Assembly: GCA_030653435.1 (NCBI GenBank)
Contig: JAURZI010000111.1
Span: 1-64,000, forward strand
DNA: 64,000 nucleotides
Origin: Methylovulum sp.
GTDB taxonomy: Bacteria > Pseudomonadota > Gammaproteobacteria > Methylococcales > Methylomonadaceae
Reading direction: 5' to 3'
Positions 54,778 to 64,000 of this stretch are shown here, one piece after another. Every line of letters starts with the position of its first letter. Positions within the stretch are counted from its first letter, which is position 1. Made by a program: the position numbers and the translations under genes. The notes below the pieces were generated by a model. That model was not told the origin of the DNA. It saw nothing but the letters and a program-made list of their open reading frames with translations, and did not search any database.

Positions 54778-55361
54778 GCTTGCTCACTATGTGCAGTGTA
54801 GTAAATGAACAACCACCTGCTATAGCGGGTGGTTTGTATAACGGGCTAATCACCAAAGATGGCCTATAGCTGCCAAAGCGCAGCTTTGTTCGGTACAGAC
54901 AATAACCCTGCACCCTCTGTCCTGAGACACTTGGGCTCATTTCGACATTGTGATTATGACATTGTGTTTATATTGATGGAGAATGCGCTTGCCGTCTGTC
55001 TGCTGACGCACATACCCAGCATCAGTACATGAATTAATATTAACGTTCTGATTTCAAGGCCGGCTAGGTTTTTGAAACTTGCCGAATCGCTATTGAGAAG
55101 TTATTGTGACCAGCCATGGATACTGAAATCGCCTTACTCCCATCTGAGTCAAAAAGCGTTGAAGTTTTTGCCAGAGGTCATTATTCAGCCTTTTTCCACC
55201 GTAGGGCGCGCTACGCGCGCCATCGGCGGCTCGGTACCGGAAAAGGCGCGCGCGGCGCGCCCTACGTTTCTGAAATCGTCTTAAGCGCTTTACCTTGATA
55301 AGTATCACTCATGTATGCCCACTAATGGTATAAACCCGTATCTATAAACCGGAGAAATAAA
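54778..55361. other. gap with hairpins and truncated element copy F
   Basis: About 580 bp. AACCACC-TGC-TATA-GCG-GGTGGTT (54811-54834) is a strong hairpin close to the transglutaminase start, and CAAAGC-GCA-GCTTTG (54874-54888) follows; the first resembles hairpins at ends of IS200/IS605-type elements, though no such gene is seen. Element copy F is at 55135-55270. No gene could be supported. Confidence 0.5.
55135..55270 (+). repeat. miniature inverted-repeat element, copy F (truncated)
   Basis: Left 136 bp of the element: TACTCCCATCTGAGTC through the GC-rich hairpin to CCTACGTTTC, after which the sequence diverges. The right terminal inverted repeat is missing, so this copy cannot move as a unit. 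Located just before the peroxiredoxin gene. Confidence 0.85.
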
Positions 55362-55886
55362 ATGACTTTAACAGTACCCAACGCAGTGTTTAAAACCCGT
55401 GTCCGCGATGAAAGTGTCGGTGGTGACAATCCTTTTCGTTGGCAGGATGTCAGTACCGATGATATTTTTAAAGGCAAAAAAATCGTCGTATTGGCGTTGC
55501 CGGGGGCGTTTACGCCCACTTGCTCCAGTAAACATTTGCCGGGCTTTGATGCCAAATACCAAGAGATTATCGATCAAGGTGTTGATGAGGTTTATTGTTT
55601 AAGTGTGAACGATGCCTTCACGATGTTCCAATGGGGCAAGCATTTGGGGGTCAAGCAGGTCAAAATGTTGCCGGACGGCAACGGCGATTTCACTAGGGGC
55701 ATGGGCATGCTGGTTAAAAAAGAAAATCTGGGCTTTGGCTACCGCTCATGGCGGTATGCGATGTTCGTCGATGATAAGGCTATCGTCAAATTGTTCAGCG
55801 AGCCTGGTTTAGCAGATAATTGCCCGGATGACCCTTATAGCGTCAGCGATGTGGATACGATGCTGGCGTTTTTAAGACAGCGGTGA
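55362..55886 (+). CDS. peroxiredoxin, Prx5/AhpE-like (thiol peroxidase)
   Basis: 174 residues, Prx5 family; reduces hydrogen peroxide and organic peroxides. The peroxidatic Cys is C54 in ALPGAFTPTCSSKHLPGF; a possible resolving Cys lies near residue 148 (DNCPDDPYS). FTRGMGMLVKKENLGFGYRSWRYAMFVDD is the family's active-site support region. Followed 39 bp later by glutathione reductase, so glutathione is the likely electron donor. Ribosome-binding site GGAG before the ATG. Confidence 0.93.
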   Translation: MTLTVPNAVFKTRVRDESVGGDNPFRWQDVSTDDIFKGKKIVVLALPGAFTPTCSSKHLPGFDAKYQEIIDQGVDEVYCLSVNDAFTMFQWGKHLGVKQVKMLPDGNGDFTRGMGMLVKKENLGFGYRSWRYAMFVDDKAIVKLFSEPGLADNCPDDPYSVSDVDTMLAFLRQR

Positions 55887-55925
55887 TTTTCGCCCGATTT
55901 GTTTGGCAATCAAGCTGGAGCTGAA

Positions 55926-57278
55926 ATGACACCTTACGATTTTGACTTGTTTGTCATAGGCGCTGGTTCGGGCGGCGTCCGGGCCGCGCGTATGGCCGCC
56001 GGCCTGGGTGTCCGGGTTGCGGTTGCCGAGAACCGCTATCTCGGCGGGACTTGCGTCAATGTCGGTTGTGTGCCTAAAAAACTGTTGGTCTATGCCGCGC
56101 ACTTTCAGGAAGACTTCAAGGCGGCAAAGGGGTTCGGCTGGTCGGTGGGGAATCCGCAATTTGCCTGGTCGAGTTTGCTGGCCAATAAGAATAAGGAGAT
56201 AACCCGCTTGCAAGGCATTTATCACAATTTGCTGGTTAATGCCGGGGTGACGGTTATTGACGGGCAGGCCAGTCTAGCCGATGCCCATACCGTGCGCGTC
56301 GGCGACCAGCATTACCGGTGCAAGCGTATTTTGGTCGCCACTGGCGGGTGGCCGTCGATACCGGACTTTCCTGGTAATGAACATGTCGTATCCTCCAATG
56401 ACATGTTCGCATTAGAGCAATTGCCTGAGCGTATCCTGATAGTCGGCGGCGGTTATATTGCGGTGGAGTTCGCGGGCATTATGCACGGATTGGGCGTAGA
56501 CACGACGGTTTGTTATCGCGGCGATAAGTTGTTGCGCGGGTTCGACGAGGACCTCAGGACTTTTGTTGCCGAGGAAATGCACAAAAAAGGCATTCATATC
56601 CTGTTCAATACCCAAATCAAGGCGGTCGAAAAAACGGCTGGTGGTTTCGTCGCGCTGACCGAACAGGGGCGTCGTCTTGAAGCCGGACTGGTGTTATATG
56701 CCACGGGCCGCACTGCCAATACTGCCGGTTTGGGGCTGGAAGCACTGGGTGTCGAACTGGGGGAGAGCGGGGCCATCAAGGTGAATGCAGGTTATCAAAC
56801 GAACATTCCGTCGATTTATGCACTGGGCGATGTCACCGACCGCTTTAACCTGACGCCGGTTGCCACGGCTGAAGCTGTGGCATGGGTAAACGGGATTTAT
56901 GCCGGGCAATTTACGCCCGTGGACTATGATCATATCCCGACTGCGGTCTTTAGCCAGCCCAATGTGGGGACTGTGGGCTTGACCGAAACTGAAGCGAGGA
57001 ATCGTTATGCGGATATCGATGTTTATAAATCCGTTTTTACGCCGATGAAGCATACGCTTTCCGGCCTTGATGAAAAGACATTGATGAAAATGATCGTCAG
57101 GCGTAGCACTGACCGTGTGCTGGGCATCCATATGGTCGGGGCGGACGCGGGCGAAATTATTCAGGGGATGGCGGTTGCGATTCGGGCCGGGGCGACCAAA
57201 ACGGTTTTTGACTCAACCATCGGCATCCACCCTACCGCCGCCGAAGAATTTGTCACGATGCGGAAACCGCTCCCATAA
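55926..57278 (+). CDS. gor: glutathione-disulfide reductase
   Basis: 450 residues from the ATG at 55926 (GGAG eight bases upstream); a TTG 27 bases earlier is less likely. FAD site [20 protein letters not shown], redox pair C43-x4-C48 in [19 protein letters not shown] fold ([17 protein letters not shown]), and the interface His-Glu in [12 protein letters not shown] at the C-terminus. Reduces GSSG with NADPH. Forms a two-gene unit with the peroxiredoxin for peroxide defence. Confidence 0.96.
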   Translation: MTPYDFDLFVIGAGSGGVRAARMAAGLGVRVAVAENRYLGGTCVNVGCVPKKLLVYAAHFQEDFKAAKGFGWSVGNPQFAWSSLLANKNKEITRLQGIYHNLLVNAGVTVIDGQASLADAHTVRVGDQHYRCKRILVATGGWPSIPDFPGNEHVVSSNDMFALEQLPERILIVGGGYIAVEFAGIMHGLGVDTTVCYRGDKLLRGFDEDLRTFVAEEMHKKGIHILFNTQIKAVEKTAGGFVALTEQGRRLEAGLVLYATGRTANTAGLGLEALGVELGESGAIKVNAGYQTNIPSIYALGDVTDRFNLTPVATAEAVAWVNGIYAGQFTPVDYDHIPTAVFSQPNVGTVGLTETEARNRYADIDVYKSVFTPMKHTLSGLDEKTLMKMIVRRSTDRVLGIHMVGADAGEIIQGMAVAIRAGATKTVFDSTIGIHPTAAEEFVTMRKPLP

Positions 57279-57459
57279 GCGCGCGATTCAGCGCCATGCC
57301 TCTCCCCGGCTTTTGCCTTTTTAGGTACGCATCGCGGACGAAAGCTTGTAAAAGCCGTATTGTGATTGCCATTGCTAAATAAAACAAACGCGATGACTGT
57401 CCGGAGCGTCGATAAAACCATTGCAAGGCTTAGCCATGCCGTTTAACAGAGGACACCTC

Positions 57460-58881
57460 ATGAAACCATTAGCTGTATTAGGGACTGGTTCAGACGCTGG
57501 TAAAACGACCCTAGTCATGGCCTTATGCCGTATTTTGTCAGACCGTGGCTTTAAAGTCGCGCCGTTTAAAGCCCAAAACGTCTCGAATAATTCCGCTGTG
57601 ACGAAAGAAGGCCGGGAAATTTCCAGGGCGCAATGCTTGCAAGCCGAAGCCGCCCGCGTTGAACCGAGTTATCTGTTTAATCCGGTGCTGCTGAAATCGC
57701 ATGGTGAAAATTCGGTGCAGGTGATAGTCAACGGGCTGGTTTACCAAAACCAAACGGTGTCCACTTATTATGCTGAACTCGACCGCTTAAAAGCACAGGT
57801 CAGTTTAGCCTTTGCATCGCTACAGCAAAGCTATGATGTCGTCATTGCCGAAGGCGCAGGTTCGCCGGTTGAATTGAATTTGCTGCATAAAGATCTTGCC
57901 AACACGTTTGTCGCCAAAACCTTCAACACTAAAAATATCCTGGTCGCGGATATTGAGCGGGGCGGGGTGTTTGCGTCGATTTACGGCACGCTGGAACTGA
58001 TGGATCCGGTCATGCGCGGCAATCTGGTGGGCGTGGTTATCAATAAGTTCCGTGGCGACCGGCGGTTTTTTGATGACGGTGAGAAGATTATTGAGCAGCG
58101 CTTCGGCGTGCCGGTTTTGGGCGTATTGCCTTTTAAGCCGCTGAATATCGATATGGAAGATGCCCAGTCCTTGGGTAATTACCAGCAGCGTTTGCGCGAT
58201 GTCAAAATCCGTATTGCGGTCATCGTTTATCCCGGACTCAGCAATTATAACGATCTGGATGCGTTGATGGCTGATGAAGCCTTATATGTAGAACTGATCT
58301 ATGCTTACCGACCATTGGAAGGCTTTGATATGGTGTTGTTGCCCGGTAGCAAAACCGTCATTCGCGACTTGCAATGGTTGAAAGCGCAAGGCTTGTTCAA
58401 GGCTATCCAGCACTTTAAAAAAGCGGTGTTCGGCATTTGCGGCGGCTACCAGATGCTGTGCAAACAGTTGCACGACCCTGAAGCGCTGGAACACGGCCCG
58501 TCGGGGCACGGTGGCGAAAGCTCCGGCGTGGAAACAGGCCTGGGTTTTATTGATGATAATGTTGTTTATCAAAACCCGAAAATTCTCATGCGCGGGCAAT
58601 ATGCGTTGTTTTCATACCCTGCGGTCAGCGGCTATGAAATCCACTGCGGACGTATGGATAAATACCCCTTGTATTATCACGATGGCTGTATTGCCGGCAC
58701 CCATGTCCATGGTGTTTTTGATGATGACCGACTCCGTAGTGAGTATTTTGGCGCCCTACATCCCGCTTACCAGGGTTACGACTATGGCGCTTACCGTGCA
58801 AAAGCCATCCAGGGGTTTGCCGATTGCGTCGCTGAAAATCTCGATATGGCGGCTATCTTACAGGCCTTGCAGGGGGATTAA
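57460..58881 (+). CDS. cobQ: cobyric acid synthase
   Basis: 473 residues from the ATG at 57460 (GAGGACAC upstream). Amidates four carboxyl groups of adenosylcobyrinate a,c-diamide with glutamine and ATP in cobalamin synthesis. P-loop LGTGSDAGKTTLV near the start, VIAEGAGSPVE, then a C-terminal glutamine amidotransferase domain with the Cys nucleophile in FGICGGYQML and the His in TCHVHGVFDD-like GTHVHGVFDD. No other cob genes flank it, and no cobalamin riboswitch was recognised in the 181 bp upstream. Confidence 0.95.
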   Translation: MKPLAVLGTGSDAGKTTLVMALCRILSDRGFKVAPFKAQNVSNNSAVTKEGREISRAQCLQAEAARVEPSYLFNPVLLKSHGENSVQVIVNGLVYQNQTVSTYYAELDRLKAQVSLAFASLQQSYDVVIAEGAGSPVELNLLHKDLANTFVAKTFNTKNILVADIERGGVFASIYGTLELMDPVMRGNLVGVVINKFRGDRRFFDDGEKIIEQRFGVPVLGVLPFKPLNIDMEDAQSLGNYQQRLRDVKIRIAVIVYPGLSNYNDLDALMADEALYVELIYAYRPLEGFDMVLLPGSKTVIRDLQWLKAQGLFKAIQHFKKAVFGICGGYQMLCKQLHDPEALEHGPSGHGGESSGVETGLGFIDDNVVYQNPKILMRGQYALFSYPAVSGYEIHCGRMDKYPLYYHDGCIAGTHVHGVFDDDRLRSEYFGALHPAYQGYDYGAYRAKAIQGFADCVAENLDMAAILQALQGD

Positions 58882-58933
58882 TGGGTTTGACGGTTGTTTG
58901 CATGGGCTGTTTTTTCCGTGAACGGCCAATAGG

Positions 58934-60238
58934 TTAATCATCCACACCGGCCTGTTCGGTGATGCTTTTAGGCAAGGCTTTTTTGACTTTCACGCCCAGG
59001 TCAACAAAGCTGCTCGCCTGGCGTATTAAATTGCCGTTGCCTTGGGTGAGTTTATTCATGACGGCGTCGTAAGTGCTGTGGACGGTGCTTAATTGCTTGC
59101 CGAGCTTGTCCAGGTCATCGACGAAACCGCGTATCTTGTCGTACACGACTCCGGCCTTATCAGCTATGGCCTTGGCGTTTTCGTTCTGGCGCTCATAACG
59201 CCAGATATTTTCGATGGTACGCAGCGTCGCCAGCAGCGTGGTCGGCGTCACGACGATGATTTTATGCTCAAAGGCGTCGCTGAACAGCCGTTCATCCGCT
59301 TGAAAGGCGGCGATAAATGCGGATTCTATGGGCATGAACAGCAGCACGAAATCCAGCGACCTTAAACCTTTCAACGCGGCATAATCCTTGTTGCTTAATG
59401 ACTTGATGTGTTCGCGCACGGCATCGGTGTGCTGCTTTAGTGCGTTGATCTGTTCCAGTTCATCGTCGGTTGAGCAATAGCGCTCATAAGCCAGCAACGA
59501 TACCTTGGAGTCGATAATGATGTCCTTGTCTTCAGGCAAGCGGACGATGACGTCGGGTTTGAGGAGTTTATTGTCGTGGTCGCGGAATGCGCCTTGGGTT
59601 TCGTATTCTATGCCTTTGCGTAGGCCTGATTTTTCCAGCACTTTTTCCAGGATCATTTCCCCCCAGTTGCCCTGGGTTTTTTTATCGCCTTTCAAGGCAC
59701 GGGTCAGGTTTAGCGCTTCCTGGTTCATTTGTGCGGTATCGCGGCGTAAGGAAACGATCTCTTCGCGCAAGGAAATACGGTCTTTGTTTTCGTTATCGTA
59801 GACGGTTTCTATGCGTTGTTTGAATTCGCCCAGTTGCTCGCGTAGCGGCGTCACAATATGGTCCAGGCTGGTTTTGTGATGTTCGGTGAATTGCTTGTTG
59901 CGGTCATCGAAAATTTTACCCGCCAAGTTTTCGAACTGGGTGTTTAAGCGCAACTCGGCATCCATCAATAACTGTAGCTTTTCTGCCGCATGTTTTAACT
60001 GCTCATCCATACGGGTTTGCAGCTCGGCATTTTTTGCCTGGGCTTCGGTAAATAATTGTTGCAATTGTTTCAGCTCAGCTTCTTTAACGTGCAACTGTTT
60101 CAGTTTTTCTTCGGCGACAGCCTGTTCGGTCAACAGCCGGGCCAGTGCCGATTTGTGTTTACGGCCGGGCAGATACATCAGCAACAGGCCTGAAGCAAAG
60201 CTGATTAAGGCTAGCAGGCCGGAATCTATAGTGTTCAT
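58934..60238 (-). CDS. rmuC: DNA recombination protein RmuC
   Basis: 434 residues. N-terminal membrane segment (LLALISFASGLLLMYLP, about 7-23), a long coiled coil (about 35-170), then the RmuC nuclease-like domain: LKGDKKTQGNWGEMILEKVLEKSGLRKGIEYETQ (in pieces), VDVIVRLP-type KPDVIVRLPEDKDIIIDSKVSL, and LLFMPIESAFIAAF. Limits inversions and rearrangements at short inverted repeats in E. coli; fitting for a genome rich in such repeats but that link is only a remark. Convergent with cobQ, and opposite to rlmH. Confidence 0.94.
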   Translation of the reverse strand: MNTIDSGLLALISFASGLLLMYLPGRKHKSALARLLTEQAVAEEKLKQLHVKEAELKQLQQLFTEAQAKNAELQTRMDEQLKHAAEKLQLLMDAELRLNTQFENLAGKIFDDRNKQFTEHHKTSLDHIVTPLREQLGEFKQRIETVYDNENKDRISLREEIVSLRRDTAQMNQEALNLTRALKGDKKTQGNWGEMILEKVLEKSGLRKGIEYETQGAFRDHDNKLLKPDVIVRLPEDKDIIIDSKVSLLAYERYCSTDDELEQINALKQHTDAVREHIKSLSNKDYAALKGLRSLDFVLLFMPIESAFIAAFQADERLFSDAFEHKIIVVTPTTLLATLRTIENIWRYERQNENAKAIADKAGVVYDKIRGFVDDLDKLGKQLSTVHSTYDAVMNKLTQGNGNLIRQASSFVDLGVKVKKALPKSITEQAGVDD

Positions 60239-60421
60239 ATAAGGACTTATGGAGGTTAGGGTGCGGGTTTTATGTTGATTTTAAAAATCATTCTATAACG
60301 GCACGCGATGCGGACCATAAAAATACGTGCGCTGGCGTTCTCTGCCCCAAACCGATTCCTCCATGTCCGCCTTGAGCGTCCGCATTGCATGAAATCCACG
60401 TTATCTGTATCCTGCATGCCC

Positions 60422-60889
60422 ATGCAAATAAATTTGATTTCGATAGGGAACCGTATGCCGGGCTGGGTGCAGCAGGGCTATGACGAATATGCCAAGCGCC
60501 TGCCGCGTGAGTGCGAGTTGGTGCTTAAAGAAATTGCTGCCGGTAAACGCAGCAAAAACAGTGATATTAGCCGTATCGTCAGGGACGAAGGCGAGCGTAT
60601 GCTGGCGGCGATTCCTGTCGGCGCGCATGTGGTCACGCTGGATCTACCCGGTAAACGCTGGACTACGCCTGAGTTGGCTCATGCCATGCAGGGCTGGAGG
60701 GAAAGCGGTCAGGCCGTGGCGTTGCTGGTCGGTGGCCCGGAAGGTTTGGCGGATTCAGTCAGGTCACTGGCGCGTGAATCATGGAGCTTGTCGGCATTGA
60801 CCTTCCCTCATCCTCTGGTGCGTATCGTTGTCGCCGAGCAGCTATACCGCGCCTGGAGCATTCTTAACAATCACCCGTACCACCGCTGA
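60422..60889 (+). CDS. rlmH: 23S rRNA pseudouridine-1915 N3-methyltransferase
   Basis: 155 residues from the ATG at 60422 ([15 protein letters not shown]), matching the usual length; the longer frame is not family-like. SPOUT-fold methyltransferase with [48 protein letters not shown], shown in its main parts, and NHPYHR at the end. Methylates the ribosome's helix 69. Its stop overlaps the maf start (TGATG). The usual rsfS partner upstream is not present. Confidence 0.97.
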   Translation: MQINLISIGNRMPGWVQQGYDEYAKRLPRECELVLKEIAAGKRSKNSDISRIVRDEGERMLAAIPVGAHVVTLDLPGKRWTTPELAHAMQGWRESGQAVALLVGGPEGLADSVRSLARESWSLSALTFPHPLVRIVVAEQLYRAWSILNNHPYHR

Positions 60890-61470
60890 TGTCCGCGCAG
60901 CTTATTCTTGCATCTGCTTCGCCTCGCCGTAGGGAACTGCTGGATCAAATTGGGGTCACCCACACAGTTTATCCGGTCGATATCGACGAAACCCCGTTGC
61001 CCGATGAACAACCGCTGGCTTATGTGCGACGCTTGGCCGCAGAGAAATCGGCGGCTTGTGCAGCGCGGCTGGGTTGCGGCACGCCGATTTTGGCGGCAGA
61101 TACGGCCGTGGTGTTAGGCCGGCTTATTATCGGCAAACCCAAAGATAAACAGGACGGACTGACCATGTTGAGGTTGCTGTCCGGTAACACACACCAGGTT
61201 TATACCGCGATCTCGTTGCGTGGCTGTCGAGGTCACGGTCAGGCCATCAGCGTGACGGACGTGAGCTTCAGGGCTTTGACAGAAATGGAAATACAGGCCT
61301 ATTGGCGTAGCGGCGAGCCGTTGGATAAAGCCGGCAGTTACGCCATCCAGGGTAAGGGCGGGTTATTTGTCGCATCCATAACAGGCAGCTTTTCCGGCGT
61401 CGTCGGTTTACCGTTGTTTGAAACCGGACAACTTTTAGCACAGCAAGGCATAGATATTACTAATGAGTGA
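60889..61470 (+). CDS. maf: Maf-family nucleotide pyrophosphatase
   Basis: 193 residues; hydrolyses non-canonical or canonical NTPs to NMP and may act on dTTP/UTP (YhdE type). The phosphate-binding start LILASASPRRRELLDQIG and ETPLPDEQPLAYVRRLAAEKS, DTAVVLGRLIIGKPKDK and YAIQGKGGLFVASITGSFSGVVGLPLFE are all present. Between rlmH and rng with overlaps on both sides, the standard gammaproteobacterial order. Confidence 0.96.
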   Translation: MSAQLILASASPRRRELLDQIGVTHTVYPVDIDETPLPDEQPLAYVRRLAAEKSAACAARLGCGTPILAADTAVVLGRLIIGKPKDKQDGLTMLRLLSGNTHQVYTAISLRGCRGHGQAISVTDVSFRALTEMEIQAYWRSGEPLDKAGSYAIQGKGGLFVASITGSFSGVVGLPLFETGQLLAQQGIDITNE

Positions 61471-62917
61471 AGAAATTTTAATCAATGTGACGCCCCCCGA
61501 AACGCGGGTTGCGGTTATTGAAAACGGTGTGTTGCAGGAATTGATTATCGAAAGGACCCGCGAGCGCGGGTTGGTTGGTAATATTTATAAAGGCGAAGTC
61601 TGCCGTGTGTTGCCGGGCATGCAGGCGGCTTTTGTCGATATTGGCCTGGACCGTGCCGCATTCCTGCACCTTTCTGATTTGTGCAGCAAGGAGTTGGAAA
61701 AAAAGGGCTCGGAAAATATCGAGCATTATCTGCACGAGAGCCAGCATATCGTCGTGCAGGTGGTCAAAGATCCGTTAGGCAGCAAAGGCGCACGTTTGAC
61801 GACGGAAATTGCCATCCCGTCGCGTTATCAGGTTTATATGCCTTATGCAGGCAATTCCGGGGTTTCGCAACGCATAGAATGCGAAGCCGAACGCGTCCGC
61901 CTCAGAAACTGTATTGACGCGTTCAGGAAAGAGCATCAATGCGGCGGTTTTATTGCCAGGACGGCGGCGGAATGCGCGGAAGAATCGGTATTGGTCACGG
62001 ACATGACCTTTTTGCTGAAATTATGGCAGTCGATTTCGGCAAAAATTGCCAATGCCAAGGCTAAAGAATTTATCCATAAAGATTTGCCGCTAAGCGTCCG
62101 CACCTTGAGGGATTTATATAAAGAAGGCATAGACCGGGTGCGTGTAGACTCCAGGGAAACTTACCACCGGCTGCTGGAGTTTGCCGAGATTTTTGTCCCG
62201 GAAATCGTGCCGGTCATAGAACATTACAGCGGGGAATGCCCGGTGTTCGATATTTACAGCGTCGAAGACGAAATCAGGAAGGCGCTGGAGCGCAAAGTCA
62301 AATTAAAGTCGGGCGGACATTTGGTCTTTGACCAAACCGAAGCGATGACTACAGTCGATGTCAATACCGGCGGCTATGTCGGCGGACGCAACCTGGAAGA
62401 GACGATCTTCAAAACCAATCTGGAAGCGGCGCAAACCATAGCGCGCCAGCTTAGGTTGCGGAATCTGGGCGGCATCATCATTATCGACTTTATCGATATG
62501 AAAAGCGAAGACCATAAGAAACAGGTGTTGCAGGCATTGGAACGTAATCTGGAAAAAGACCGCGCCAAAACCAAAATCACCGAAGTGTCGGTGTTGGGTT
62601 TGGTGGAAATGACCCGCAAGCGCACCCGGGAAAGCCTGGAACATATATTGTGCGAACCGTGCAGCGCCTGCGGTGGCCGCGGCGTATTGAAAACAGCGGA
62701 ATCCATGTGCCTGGAAATATTTCGCGAGATTATCCGTGAAGTCAGGTTGTATAAAGTCAAAACCTTGCTCGTGCTGGCATCAAATAGCGTGGTCGAAATG
62801 TTGCTGGATGAAGAAGCCGACATGCTGGCTGAGCTGGAGACCTTTTTGGGCGTGCAAATCAAGTTCAGGGCCGAGGCGCAATATAACCAGGAACAATATG
62901 ATGTGGTGCTGCTGTGA
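61463..62917 (+). CDS. rng: ribonuclease G
   Basis: 484 residues; endonuclease of the RNase E/G family acting on 16S rRNA 5' end and some mRNAs. S1 domain near the start (LVGNIYKGEVCRVLPGMQAAFVDIG, given here in two parts), the 5'-sensor/RNase H-like core, the catalytic Asp pair in EAMTTVDVNTGG and IIIDFIDM, and a Zn-link motif CEPCSACGGRG at about 392. Length matches RNase G and there is no RNase E tail. Start overlaps the maf stop by eight bases. Confidence 0.97.
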   Translation: MSEEILINVTPPETRVAVIENGVLQELIIERTRERGLVGNIYKGEVCRVLPGMQAAFVDIGLDRAAFLHLSDLCSKELEKKGSENIEHYLHESQHIVVQVVKDPLGSKGARLTTEIAIPSRYQVYMPYAGNSGVSQRIECEAERVRLRNCIDAFRKEHQCGGFIARTAAECAEESVLVTDMTFLLKLWQSISAKIANAKAKEFIHKDLPLSVRTLRDLYKEGIDRVRVDSRETYHRLLEFAEIFVPEIVPVIEHYSGECPVFDIYSVEDEIRKALERKVKLKSGGHLVFDQTEAMTTVDVNTGGYVGGRNLEETIFKTNLEAAQTIARQLRLRNLGGIIIIDFIDMKSEDHKKQVLQALERNLEKDRAKTKITEVSVLGLVEMTRKRTRESLEHILCEPCSACGGRGVLKTAESMCLEIFREIIREVRLYKVKTLLVLASNSVVEMLLDEEADMLAELETFLGVQIKFRAEAQYNQEQYDVVLL

Positions 62918-62936
62918 GGGCAGATGCTTACGACCA

Positions 62937-62955
62937 CGGTGGCGCGCCCTACGCT
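62937..62955. repeat. single arm of the GTAGGGCGCGCC palindrome
   Basis: GGTGGCGCGCCCTACGC between rng and the next gene is one arm of the hairpin core seen in the miniature elements; its partner arm is not found nearby. A decay remnant. Confidence 0.5.
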
Positions 62956-62968
62956 AAGTATCGTTTAG

Positions 62969-64000
62969 ATGATCCATCGAATTAAGCGGGCAACGCGGCA
63001 CCTCATTTTCTGGTCCCTGGTCACGATGGCGCTCGGTTTGACCGGTATGCGGCTGGTCTTGTCAGGTATAGAGCGGTATAAGACGGAGCTGGCCGACAAT
63101 ATCAGCGCAACGATAGGCACGCCGGTGACTATTGGCCGCTTAAGCGCAAAAATGCGCGGCTTCAACCCAGAGCTGGTGTTGAAAGATATAGCGATTGCCT
63201 CGGTGGCCCATGAGGATCCTGCCGTTGCCCTGAAAGAAATACGCTTGGGTGTCAATCTGCTCGAACTGTTCGTCAATAGAGATTGGTTGTCGTCGGCGTG
63301 GGTCACGCTGGTGGGCGCGAAATTATCGGTGCAGCGTAAAGCTGACGGCAGTTTTGCCGTTATCGGCTTAAAGGCCAGGGATGGGCAGCCGCTGTGGTTG
63401 TTTCAGGGCAATAAATTTGAAGTGTTGCAAAGTGAAATTATCTGGCAGGATGCCGGCAGAAAAGCGGCGCCGTTGAAATTTGAGTCGGTCAATCTGTCTG
63501 TCATCAACACGGACGGGCGCCACAAGATCAATATGCTGGCGATGTTGCCCAAGCATTATGGCGATAGCCTGACGGTATCGGCTGATATCAGCGGTGATCC
63601 GTTTGCCGCGGCGGCTATGGATGGCCTGGTGTTTGTTGACGGAAAAAATTTACAAGCGGCCCATTGGCTGGCCAGTGGTTTGCCCTGGGGAATGGCGGTC
63701 CAATCCGGCAGCGCTGATATAAAACTCTGGGGCCGGTTGCAGCGTTCGCAACTGCTCTCGGTCAGCGGTGCCACGCAAGTTCGCGGCATCAAGCTGTTGC
63801 GGCCGGGTAAAGGCGAATATGCCGTCAACTCGTTGGGCAGCCGTTTCCATTGGCGTCTGGATGAGGGCAAGGACAACACCCGGCAGTGGCGGCTGGATGT
63901 CAAACAATTAGTCATGGAAACCGCCGACCCGCTTAAGCGTATAAAAAAATGGCCGGATACCGTTTTCAGCGTGTCCGGTAGCCACAGTAGCGTGGCTGAG
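62969..64000 (+). CDS. yhdP: YhdP/AsmA-like membrane-anchored protein, N-terminal part (runs off window)
   Basis: 344 codons to the window edge, in frame, starting MIHRIKRATRH with an N-terminal membrane segment (LIFWSLVTMALGLTGMRLVLSG). The AsmA-like start (SATIGTPVTIGRLSAKMRGFNPELVLKDIAI) and LGVNLLELFVNRDWLSSAWVTLVGAKLSVQRKADGSF are typical of YhdP/DUF3971 proteins; these are bridge-like carriers of phospholipid between the membranes. Downstream of rng, as in E. coli and relatives, where the gene order rlmH-like to yhdP is kept. The rest of the protein lies outside the window. Confidence 0.9.
   Translation, partial: MIHRIKRATRHLIFWSLVTMALGLTGMRLVLSGIERYKTELADNISATIGTPVTIGRLSAKMRGFNPELVLKDIAIASVAHEDPAVALKEIRLGVNLLELFVNRDWLSSAWVTLVGAKLSVQRKADGSFAVIGLKARDGQPLWLFQGNKFEVLQSEIIWQDAGRKAAPLKFESVNLSVINTDGRHKINMLAMLPKHYGDSLTVSADISGDPFAAAAMDGLVFVDGKNLQAAHWLASGLPWGMAVQSGSADIKLWGRLQRSQLLSVSGATQVRGIKLLRPGKGEYAVNSLGSRFHWRLDEGKDNTRQWRLDVKQLVMETADPLKRIKKWPDTVFSVSGSHSSVAE

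Noticed and set aside
57279-57459. Cobalamin riboswitch upstream of cobQ
   Set aside because: The 181 bp gap lacks a recognisable B12-box; nothing supports it beyond gene function.

Overview
The window reads as chromosomal DNA of a Gram-negative gammaproteobacterium, most likely a methanotroph of the Methylococcales. The support is a CrtN-type carotenoid enzyme fused by overlap to an aldehyde dehydrogenase (the arrangement described for C30 carotenoids in Methylomonas), the exbB-exbD-lpxK-ycaR-kdsB lipid A operon, and housekeeping genes of gammaproteobacterial type. No methane monooxygenase or rRNA gene is present, so the genus is open.

Layout. 1-3650: a FecI/FecR/TonB-receptor iron-signalling unit whose receptor is cut short, next to what looks like the start of a transposase. 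3900-9000: small secreted proteins, a two-copy-domain exported protein, a barrel-like outer-membrane protein and a BamE-like lipoprotein, bracketed by two copies of a ~195 bp miniature inverted-repeat element. 9237-12064: two DUF4398 envelope proteins (one with an OmpA domain) and an HD-GYP c-di-GMP phosphodiesterase. 12107-22233: an EF-G paralogue behind a structured leader, the lipid A/KDO and ExbBD operon, an MFS permease, aroC, prmB and a TPR lipoprotein. 22500-23141: a Fur-box-controlled pair ending in hemP.

23400-41969 is the most unusual part. A 4575-residue secreted protein (DUF4347 head, cadherin-like, autotransporter-type beta-strand repeats, Ig-like, RTX repeats and a type I secretion tail) lies downstream of, and on the same strand as, a sulfotransferase, a phage-tail-collar (MdpB-like) protein, an Asp/Asn beta-hydroxylase and a GNAT acetyltransferase, with a small DUF6916-like gene divergent at the edge. 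I propose that this is one locus in which a giant surface or secreted protein is made together with enzymes able to modify it; this is inference from gene order and families.

42201-47405: a carotenoid-end-group cluster (ICMT-like methyltransferase, CrtN-family oxidase/desaturase, two aldehyde dehydrogenases). 47486-54777: a HEAGH putative metallopeptidase, a response-regulator/PAS protein with a multi-PAS hybrid kinase, a Crp/Fnr regulator, a DUF3494 ice-binding protein and a transglutaminase-like protease. 55362-64000: peroxiredoxin plus glutathione reductase, cobQ, rmuC, the rlmH-maf-rng-yhdP run, the last gene leaving the window.

Mobile-type small repeats are dense: six copies of one element with TACTCCCATCTGA-type ends, one 193 bp element with 27 bp ends resembling IS6-family termini, and several palindromes sharing a GTAGGGCGCGCC core. 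I saw no tRNA, rRNA or CRISPR array.
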